Source: an uncultured Clostridia bacterium (lineage in GTDB: Bacteria > Bacillota > Clostridia > Oscillospirales > QAKW01). From it: a DNA stretch of 7,030 bases. The notes below the pieces were generated by a model, which was given only the letters and a program-made list of their open reading frames with translations, had not been told where the DNA came from and made no database searches. The stretch's first letter is position 1, and each line of letters begins with the position of its first letter. The position numbers and the translations under genes are program-made. Below are positions 1-5,797 of this stretch, one piece after another. Location: positions 1 to 7,030 of the forward strand of contig CALXGU010000077.1 in assembly GCA_944387905.1 (NCBI GenBank). The letters are read 5' to 3'.

Positions 1-965
1 ACTTGCCTACCAATGAGGCAAGTCTGGATATTTCTTCACTGCCCGAAGAAGAAAAGAAATTGTATTATTATTTGGCTTTAACCGAAACGCAAAAACGCTT
101 TAAGCCATTGATAGATGCTTCCCTGTTTACAGCGGAATTTCCGCCTATTCTGCTTCATTGTTCAGAACAGGAGTTGACGGACTACTATCAATATCTTAAA
201 GAAATACAAAGTAATCTCTTGAATTTAATCGAGGCGACATTTGACGAGAATTTTTGCGACGGATTTTTTAATCATCTTACCCATAAAACAAGATTTTCCG
301 GATATTGCCGTAAACTCGGCTTGCCGGCAGAGCAAAAGCGAACGATTGTGCATAGCATCAGCATCATTGATGCCGAACATCAGATAGAAAATGTGCTTGA
401 CGGCTATATAGATAGTGATTTTGATTTAAATATAAAAATGGCTGCCGTTTCCGAGGTGGATTCGAGTATTCAAAAGAATTTGGACAAGCTTGGTTTTACT
501 ATGCCGGAAATGATTGCCTTGTCCGTAATGCAAGCTGATGAATACGAAACCTGTATTTGCGAAAGTATTGAACAGCAAATTGAGTTTGAGTTGATACAGT
601 TATTGAAGTCCGACACCGGAATGCGCAAATGCAAACGCTGCGGTAAGTATTTCATTATGAAGGGCAACTATGATACCAACTACTGCGACCGCATTGCCGA
701 GGGTGAAACCCGCAACTGCCAGGACTTAGCCGCACAGGAAAACTACAAAAAGAAAATGGCGGACAATGCCGCCATCCCGTTGTATCAAAAGTATTATAAG
801 CGTTATGCCGCCCGTGTGCGTGTAAGGCAAATTAAAGAGCCTGATTTCAAAAAGTGGAAGTATCAGGCGATGACAAAGCGTGACGAATGCTCCGACGGCA
901 AAATCACCCTTGCGGATTTTGAAGAATGGCTTGAAGCCAGCTTTCCAAATAGGAAGAAGAAATAA
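1..965 (+). CDS. DUF6076-like protein with a four-cysteine cluster, 5' partial
   Basis: The reading frame is open from the left edge to a TAA at 963-965. The first possible start (TTG at 3) has no room for a ribosome site and is probably internal, so I treat the gene as truncated on the left. Counting from that TTG, at least 320 residues are visible. The N-terminal 200 residues are acidic and helical, with no signal peptide or membrane segment. A probable zinc cluster follows: Cys210-x2-Cys213, then Cys228 and Cys239, with the text KCKRCGKYFI and NYCDR. A basic helical tail contains KKKMADN, YYKRYAARVRVR and a closing DFEEWLEA. This pattern resembles the DUF6076 family of Firmicutes, which I recall from memory and have not searched. 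Function is unknown; a zinc-stabilised nucleic-acid-binding role is only a guess. No terminator hairpin follows the stop. Confidence 0.75.
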   Translation, partial: LPTNEASLDISSLPEEEKKLYYYLALTETQKRFKPLIDASLFTAEFPPILLHCSEQELTDYYQYLKEIQSNLLNLIEATFDENFCDGFFNHLTHKTRFSGYCRKLGLPAEQKRTIVHSISIIDAEHQIENVLDGYIDSDFDLNIKMAAVSEVDSSIQKNLDKLGFTMPEMIALSVMQADEYETCICESIEQQIEFELIQLLKSDTGMRKCKRCGKYFIMKGNYDTNYCDRIAEGETRNCQDLAAQENYKKKMADNAAIPLYQKYYKRYAARVRVRQIKEPDFKKWKYQAMTKRDECSDGKITLADFEEWLEASFPNRKKK

Positions 966-970
966 AACTC

Positions 971-983
971 GATTTAGTAAATC
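971..983. repeat. 13-bp palindrome GATTTAGTAAATC, possible operator half
   Basis: The sequence GATTTA-G-TAAATC is a perfect 6-1-6 inverted repeat. It lies just after the stop of the DUF6076-like gene and 28 bp before the -35 box of the next promoter. Its right arm carries the first of four GTAAAT motifs between 977 and 1055 (starts at 977, 992, 1043 and 1050). A symmetric site near a promoter fits a dimeric DNA-binding regulator, but no regulator has been tied to it. It could also be chance in AT-rich DNA. Confidence 0.4.
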
Positions 984-997
984 ATAATTAAGTAAAT
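984..997. repeat. 14-bp direct repeat, copy 1 (ATAATTAAGTAAAT)
   Basis: An identical 14-mer occurs at 1035-1048, with starts 51 bp apart, close to five turns of B-DNA. This copy lies upstream of the -35 box. A protein binding both copies would sit on the same face of the helix and could loop or cover the promoter. That role is inference; the repeat itself is exact. Confidence 0.55.
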
Positions 998-1010
998 GTT
1001 GTAAAAGCTA

Positions 1011-1039
1011 TTGACAGCACGGTAGAAGTTGATTATAAT
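1011..1039 (+). promoter_or_regulatory. Consensus sigma-A promoter for the ATPase-Fic unit
   Basis: TTGACA at 1011-1016 and TATAAT at 1034-1039 are both perfect consensus hexamers, separated by exactly 17 bp. Transcription would start near 1046, about 34 bp before the ATPase start codon. It probably drives the ATPase and both Fic genes, since no comparable promoter is seen in the short gaps between them. A promoter this strong in front of putative toxin-type genes would be expected to need repression, and the repeats around it are candidates. Confidence 0.8.
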
Positions 1040-1048
1040 TAAGTAAAT
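1035..1048. repeat. 14-bp direct repeat, copy 2, overlapping the -10 box
   Basis: This is the second exact copy of ATAATTAAGTAAAT. It begins at the second base of the -10 box and runs through the expected transcription start, followed at once by another GTAAAT at 1050-1055. A factor bound here would block RNA polymerase, which is the classic position for a repressor operator. The regulator is unknown. Candidates nearby are the ATPase, through its winged-helix segment, and the second Fic protein, through its C-terminal helix-turn-helix. Confidence 0.5.
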
Positions 1049-1079
1049 CGTAAATCACTAATCGCTTGGAGGTGCGCTA

Positions 1080-2468
1080 ATGTTTGTAGGAAGGCAGCAG
1101 GAATTAAATACACTTCATAAGTTATACAATTCCGGTAAGTTTGAATTTGCGGTTATTTACGGTCGCCGTCGGGTGGGAAAAACTGCCCTCATCAGCGAGT
1201 TTTCAAAGGATAAAGACACTATTTTCTTTACAGGCGTGGAAACCAACGCAAAGCAAAATTTAGATAACTTTTCAAGATGTATCATGGAATATAGCACGGG
1301 AACCGCTGTTGATTCGTCCTTTGCCTCTTTTCAGGCAGCGCTGGAATATGTTTTTGAACTGGCGAAAACGAAAAGGCTTGTGCTTGTCATCGATGAATAC
1401 CCCTATGTCGCCCGTGCATCCAAGAGCCTTGCCTCCACGCTCCAGTTTTTGATTGACAAAAACAAGGACGACTCCAAATTGTTCCTGATTCTCTGCGGTT
1501 CTTCCATGTCATATATGGAGGATCATGTTCTGGCATATAAAGCGCCGCTTTACGGAAGAAGGACGGCACAGCTTAAGATTAATCCCTTTGATTTTTTTGA
1601 AGCATGCCGCTATTTTACAAGGTTTTCTGATGTTGACAAAGCGCTGGCATACGGAGTTGTCGGTGGAACACCACAGTATTTGATGCAGATGGATGACAAC
1701 CTTTCGATTGAGGAGAATATTAAAAATACCCACTTGAATTCTTCCTCTTCCATTTTTGAAGAGCCGAACAACCTCTTAAAACAGGAGGTGCGTGAACCGG
1801 CGATTTATAATGCGGTCATTACAGCGATTGCCACCGGCTGCTCCAAAATGAATGAAATCTCCACCAAAATAGATGAAGATACCAGCGTGTGCGCCACCTA
1901 CATCAAGAACCTGATTGCGTTGGGCATTGTAAAAAAAGAATCGCCCTACGGTGAAAAATCAAGCCGCAGGACCATTTACTCCATTGAGGACAATATGTTC
2001 CGATTTTGGTATCGCTTTGTGCCGGAGAACACCTCGGTCATTTCCCGTGGTGCAACCGACCTTGCATACCGGCGCATCGCTCCTGAGCTTTCCTCCTATA
2101 TGGGCGCTGTGTTTGAGGAAATTTGCAGGCAGTGACGTTGGTAGCGGCTGCTTGATGGGACATGCGCCGTGAGTTTCAGTGGCCGTGGTCGTTGGTGGGG
2201 CACAAATTCAAAAACCAGAACGCAGGAAGAAATCGACATTATGGGAACTGACAAAGATGTAGCCCTGTTTGCCGAATGTAAATGGACAAATGAAAAGGTG
2301 GATCTCGGTGTTCTGGAAACTCTTGTAGAGCGTAGTAGTCTGTTTAACTATAAGAAAAAGCATTTTTATCTTTTTGCCAAAACAGGCTTCACAAAGGGCT
2401 GTGTGGATAAAGCGGCAGAGATGGGTAATGTAACGCTTATTGAATATGGTGAGATGCTGAAAGCGTAA
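1080..2468 (+). pseudogene. AAA-type ATPase with winged helix and DUF234-like nuclease-fold C-terminus, interrupted by two stops
   Basis: The ATG at 1080 follows GGAGG at 1068-1072 with a good 7-bp gap. The first 351 codons hold a Walker A motif, GRRRVGKT (residues 28-35), and a Walker B motif, LVLVIDEYPY (D105, E106). They also hold the LCGSS and PLYGRR motifs typical of archaeal-type STAND-like ATPases, and a winged-helix segment near 240-290. The frame then meets TGA at 2133 and TAG at 2142. It continues open in the same frame to TAA at 2466, where the protein text resumes with GRWWGTN, EEIDIMG and FAECKW. That E-x-D followed by E-x-K spacing resembles a PD-(D/E)xK nuclease core, as known for DUF234 tails. 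All 463 codons together match the usual family length, so this is one broken gene. The lesion could instead be a pair of small indels, because the -1 frame reads VTLVAAA across the gap. The downstream piece could start at GTG 2169 but has no ribosome site. Role unknown; these ATPases are often in accessory loci. Confidence 0.8.
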
Positions 2469-2521
2469 AGGCAAGTTTACAATATAGCGTTACACACCAC
2501 CAACAACGATGGAGATTCAAT

Positions 2522-3127
2522 ATGGCACTTGAAAATAATTTAGGGCTGACCAGTTCTGCTGACCTTGCCCGTGAAGAAGAACGAATCAGCAAAAAGAAAG
2601 CTGCACAATTATTTGACCGAAAACTGTTTGACACCTTTGATGTCGGCACATTTGCAGGACTTGCGGAAATCCATCAGTATCTGTTCGAAGATATTTTTGA
2701 TTTCGCCGGCGAAATCCGCACAGTCAATCTTGCAAAGGGCAATTTCCATTTTGCGCCTTTAATGTACTTGCAAGCGGTTCTCCACAACATTGATAAAATG
2801 CCGCAGTCCACATTCGATGAGATCGTTGAGAAGTACGTGGAAATGAACATCGCACACCCGTTCCGTGAGGGTAACGGTCGCAGCACTCGCATTTGGCTCG
2901 ACCACATCTTAAAAAATGAAATCAGCAAGGTTGTCGATTGGAGCAAGGTTGATAAAGAAGATTATCTGCTCGCAATGGAACGCAGCCCCATTAAAGATAT
3001 CGAAATCAAACACATTTTAAAAGCGGCGCTGACCGATGAAATCAATAGCCGTGAGGTCTATATGAAAGGTATCGACCACAGCTACTACTATGAGGGTTAT
3101 ACGACCTTTAAGACGGAAGAATTGTAA
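2522..3127 (+). CDS. fic: Class III Fic-domain AMP-transferase (NmFic/EfFic-like)
   Basis: This 201-residue protein is complete, with GGAG at 2511-2514 seven bases before the ATG. It carries the full Fic motif HPFREGNGRSTR at residues 112-123: catalytic His112, Glu116 for the metal, and Arg120 and Arg123 for phosphates. The flap that positions the target is near RTVNLAKGNF (66-75). The C-terminus ends with SYYYEG (Ser187, Glu191, Gly192), which fits the [S/T]xxxE[G/N] inhibitory helix. Its C-terminal position makes this a class III Fic, like Neisseria NmFic and Enterococcus EfFic, which are regulated by their own inhibitory Glu. Enzymes of this class move AMP from ATP to a protein hydroxyl, and the EfFic glutamate also supports removal of AMP. 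The target here is unknown. The gene is intact between two broken neighbours, 53 bp after the ATPase and 16 bp before the next Fic gene. Confidence 0.93.
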   Translation: MALENNLGLTSSADLAREEERISKKKAAQLFDRKLFDTFDVGTFAGLAEIHQYLFEDIFDFAGEIRTVNLAKGNFHFAPLMYLQAVLHNIDKMPQSTFDEIVEKYVEMNIAHPFREGNGRSTRIWLDHILKNEISKVVDWSKVDKEDYLLAMERSPIKDIEIKHILKAALTDEINSREVYMKGIDHSYYYEGYTTFKTEEL

Positions 3128-3143
3128 GAAATGAGGTGCAAAT

Positions 3144-4218
3144 ATGCCCGACAAGAATTGGCAATTTGAACTTGAAGAATATATAAAGCAGGGTGAGCCT
3201 GAAAGAGCCGAAAAAAGCGAAGCTTGGCAAACTGCTATCGGCTTGCAGGCGGTTGACGGGCTGAAAACCTCTGATTATTTGCTGGACACCGCAAAGGAAC
3301 ACATCGAGGGCAAAATCACCATTGATGAAGCTCAAAAGCGTATTCACAGCTATTACGAGCAGAGAACCACCCGCACAGAAATCGAAAATGAAACAAAAGA
3401 GGCGGATATTGTATCTGCAAGAATAACGAAGCTTTGGGCGAAAAAGCGTTTCGGTTTTCTCCTGCCGAGTGGATTACCATCCACCGCAGATTGTTTGAAG
3501 GCGTATTTGATCACGCCGGACAAATCCGAAAGTATAACATTTCCAAAAAGGAATGGATACTAAACGGTGAAACAGTTATCTATGCAGATTATAACAGTAT
3601 AAAAGATACTTTGGATTATGATTTTGCCACCGAAAAACAGTTTTCCTATGAGGGACTGTCGGTGGAAGCATCGGTAAAGCACCTTGCAAAATTTGCATCG
3701 GATATTTGGCAGATTCACCCTTTCGGCGAAGGTAACACAAGAGCCACCGCCGTGTTTATGATTAAGTATATGAAAACCTTTGGGTTCCGCGTCAATAACG
3801 ATGCGTTCCGTGAAAACTCTTGGTATTTCCGTAACGCACTGGTTCGTGCAAACTATAACGATTTGCAAAAAGGCATTCATTCCAATTTTTGGAACTGTTT
3901 TTCTCAAACCTTCTGCTCGGTACAAGCTACGAATTAAAAAATCGCTATATGCACGTTGATTTTGTGGATGAAAACACTTCCCAAAGTGCCAAAAACGAAA
4001 CGCCAAAGTGCCAAATTGACACTTTGAAATGCACTTTAGAAGAACTTGCCGTGTTAGATTTATTAAAAAAGAACCCGTCTGTTAAACAAACTGAACTTGC
4101 AGAACAAACAGGAAAGTCCGTCAGAAGTATAAAGCGCATCATAGACTCTCTGAAAGAGAAACAATATATCCGTAGAGTTGACGGCAAACGCTACGACAAA
4201 TGGGAAGTGTTAGTGTAA
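3144..4218 (+). pseudogene. fic: VbhA-like/Fic/winged-helix fusion protein, broken by two -1 frameshifts
   Basis: The ATG at 3144 has GAGGTG at 3133-3138. Three overlapping frames together read as one protein of about 358 residues. Residues 1-75 resemble the VbhA antitoxin, a small helical domain that inhibits Fic, with GLQAVDGL at 33-40 where VbhA has SxxxEG. The first frame is lost at the T run 3433-3435; adding one T restores KLLGEKAF. The Fic core follows, with HPFGEGNTRATA at 3716-3751, which lacks the third Gly and the last Arg of the canonical motif. The second frame is lost at the T run 3886-3890; adding one T restores NFLELFFSNLLLG. The C-terminus is a winged helix (about 4040-4215) with the text QTELAEQTGKSVRSIKRIID, which suggests DNA binding and possible autoregulation. 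As written the gene gives only a 139-residue product without a catalytic motif. Homopolymer sequencing errors are a serious alternative to true decay. Confidence 0.85.
3981..4037. repeat. Short direct and inverted repeats in the Fic linker
   Basis: CCAAAGTGCCAAA occurs exactly twice, at 3981-3993 and 4003-4015. CACTTT follows twice, at 4020-4025 and 4032-4037, as the reverse complement of the AAAGTG core. CAAAGTG (4004-4010) and CACTTTG (4020-4026) can form a 7-bp stem with a 9-nt loop. The stretch encodes the linker between the Fic core and the winged helix, with two KCxxxTLKCTL-like segments. It may be a slippage-grown linker, or an internal binding site. Confidence 0.5.
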
Positions 4219-4225
4219 TATAGCT

Positions 4226-4298
4226 GTGCGGTATATATAAATGTATCAACCATAGTTACTACGAAAGATTTACGACTTTCAAGACAGAAGAGATGTAA
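4226..4298 (+). pseudogene. Relic of the 3' end of another class III Fic gene
   Basis: These 73 bases align with 3051-3127, the last 77 bases of the intact Fic gene, with one 1-base and one 3-base gap. In the frame from 4245 they read INHSYYERFTTFKTEEM and a stop at 4296, against the intact gene's C-terminus from Ile184. Of eleven codons that differ after the gap, seven are synonymous. The source was therefore a protein under selection that had already diverged, and not a fresh copy of the neighbour. The inhibitory motif has lost one Tyr and the Gly. No Fic core precedes it: the second Fic gene ends 7 bases earlier, so the body of this gene has been deleted or replaced. Too short to function. 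Confidence 0.8.
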
Positions 4299-4382
4299 AA
4301 TCCCAAACTATCAAATTGTTACTTTGTAATCGTAAATGCGAAAATTGTAGATTTTTAAGAAATATACAAATACGGAGGAAGT
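4299..4382. other. AT-rich leader before the NurA-HerA operon
   Basis: This gap contains one more GTAAAT word (4332-4337) and a small TTAC-TTT-GTAA inverted repeat near 4318-4328. I find no good -35/-10 pair and no terminator. The operon must either have a weak or activated promoter here or be read from the Fic unit upstream. Confidence 0.35.
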
Positions 4383-4625
4383 ATGAAACGCATAAAATTA
4401 ATCGCTAGGCAAAGACATATTGAACCAAAAACTGGAAAGCGATATAGTGATGCAAAATTGATGACTGTTAACGCTTATTATGAAGATGTTTTTGAAGTGC
4501 CTGATGATTTTAATAAAACTATGTTTTCGCTTCAGTTTGAAGTAGACCATCCGGAAATGAAAGGCTGGCTTTTTGAAATTACTGAAGAAGCAAATATTGA
4601 GGGGGCAGGAAAATGCCAAAAATAA
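4383..4625 (+). CDS. Unrecognised 80-aa protein, first gene of the NurA-HerA operon
   Basis: A strong GGAGGA at 4374-4379 lies three bases before the ATG, a little close, and the stop is TAA at 4623-4625. I do not recognise the family. The first 20 residues are basic (MKRIKLIARQRHIEPKTGKR), while the rest is acidic and aromatic (AYYEDVFEVPDDF, MKGWLFEITEE). There are no cysteine pairs, signal peptide or membrane segment; the single Cys is in the last four residues. Its end overlaps the NurA-like start by 13 bp, so the two are probably translationally coupled and made in a fixed ratio. This points to a partner, adaptor or inhibitor of the nuclease, which is inference. The 84 bp upstream, after the Fic relic, hold no convincing promoter, though AT-rich DNA with weak -10-like words is present. 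Confidence 0.8.
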   Translation: MKRIKLIARQRHIEPKTGKRYSDAKLMTVNAYYEDVFEVPDDFNKTMFSLQFEVDHPEMKGWLFEITEEANIEGAGKCQK

Positions 4626-5782
4626 TGGAGATTATCGAAAAGGAAACCAAAGGTAAAAGTTACCATACATACAAATACAGTTACGATTCCATTGGTTTGC
4701 CCTCTATTGATTATGATGACGATCCCAATAAAATAATGAAATGGAAAGATTCCGGTGAAACAGGTTCTCCCAAGAAGCCAATCGACCTTAAGCCTTTAGC
4801 AGATCAGTTGCAATCTGTGGGAGAAAAACCTTTGCTTAAATATTTTCTTGATGGTTCACGCCACGTTTTTAAGGTAGATGACATTGCATATAACAAGCAG
4901 GTTTTCCCCGTTGTAGCAGGACAAATAGGTATTGGTTGTTGCAAGCGTGAAAATAAGCGTATGTCAAAGGAACGCTTCTATCGTGAATTGGTTTTAGCTC
5001 TTCCTGATAAGGCAAACGCTGACGGTTGGGATGATGCTGCTTATTTTGCAGCCAAAGTCAAAAAGTTAAACGAAAGCGAAGAATTAAAGCGTTTGGGATT
5101 GCATTTTTCCGCCATCATTCCGTATTCAACATCAAAGGCAGGCTCTCCCGACACTAAACTTGATAATTTGGCGGTCGGCGTTATACAAGACTATATGATT
5201 GAAGCCGAAAAAAGAATGGTTGCTGAATTGGTAAAGGACAAGCGTTTGGGGCAGGACGCCTATTTGCTCAAAGATGGTTCTCTTGAATATAAGATTATGA
5301 AGTCCGGTCGAGAAGATTTGAGAACGCTCCAAAAAATCAAGCATAATTACAGTTGGGTGATCGGTGTTTCAAAGTCATTTAATCCCGAAAGTTGCCTTGA
5401 TCATACGGGCAAACCGAATTCCAACTATATAGCTGACTTGCCCGTGTTCCACAGAACTCCCGTAGCGAGATACGAAAATCGTGAGTTTTTAGGTGATGTT
5501 CAATTTGGCGTTTGGTATATCCGTTTACGGGATAAACGCAGAACACAAACACCGTTTGACGGGGTAGTTAAAGTCGAAAAAATAATGATGGATGAAGAAA
5601 TAGAAAACGGTATTGATAGTGACGTTATCGATCTGATTTCCGCCAACATTATCAACGAACGCAACCCTACTTGCTATGGTACTGATCGTCGTTGGGCGAA
5701 TCATTTATATCCCGTATTTTTGACCGAGTCTTATGTAAAAAGCAAATACATCAGCACAGAAATGTTCTTACATCTGTTTTGA
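4613..5782 (+). CDS. nurA: NurA-like DNA end-processing nuclease
   Basis: The ATG at 4613 follows GAGGGGG (4599-4605) by 7 bp; a second ATG at codon 5 is possible. The 389-residue protein shows the NurA pattern: FLDGSRHV with Asp80, a helix with Glu200 (IEAEKRM), LLKDGSL with Asp221, and VIGVSKS with Lys254 in the following strand. These acidic residues correspond to the manganese ligands of archaeal NurA, an RNase H-like nuclease that degrades DNA ends with the HerA motor. The C-terminal YPVFL (366-370) fits the NurA end region, but I see no His about eight residues after the Tyr as in Sulfolobus NurA; Tyr374 is there instead. An N-terminal 60 residues rich in Lys, Asp and Tyr seem specific to this subfamily. 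Pairing with a HerA gene 15 bp downstream strongly supports the call. No signal peptide; acts on DNA in the cytoplasm. Confidence 0.82.
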   Translation: MPKIMEIIEKETKGKSYHTYKYSYDSIGLPSIDYDDDPNKIMKWKDSGETGSPKKPIDLKPLADQLQSVGEKPLLKYFLDGSRHVFKVDDIAYNKQVFPVVAGQIGIGCCKRENKRMSKERFYRELVLALPDKANADGWDDAAYFAAKVKKLNESEELKRLGLHFSAIIPYSTSKAGSPDTKLDNLAVGVIQDYMIEAEKRMVAELVKDKRLGQDAYLLKDGSLEYKIMKSGREDLRTLQKIKHNYSWVIGVSKSFNPESCLDHTGKPNSNYIADLPVFHRTPVARYENREFLGDVQFGVWYIRLRDKRRTQTPFDGVVKVEKIMMDEEIENGIDSDVIDLISANIINERNPTCYGTDRRWANHLYPVFLTESYVKSKYISTEMFLHLF

Positions 5783-5797
5783 GGAGGATAAATAAAA

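Noticed and set aside
1951..2172. Forward 73-codon frame across the ATPase break
   Set aside because: It is the +1 frame of the ATPase gene, has no ribosome site and resembles nothing; the ATPase text continues in its own frame on both sides.
2469..2521. Terminator or promoter between the ATPase and the first Fic gene
   Set aside because: No GC-rich hairpin with a T run and no -35/-10 pair could be found in these 53 bp.
3433..3435. Programmed -1 frameshifting in the second Fic gene
   Set aside because: The run is only three T bases and the P-site tRNA would have to re-pair CTT on GCT, so no proper slippery heptamer exists at the first break.
3560..4006. Reverse-strand open frame opposite the second Fic gene
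   Set aside because: The plus strand here encodes a clear Fic core with its motif; the reverse product shows no family features.
4299..4382. Promoter for the NurA-HerA operon
   Set aside because: Words such as TTGTAA and TATACA exist but not as a pair with proper spacing, so I do not call one.
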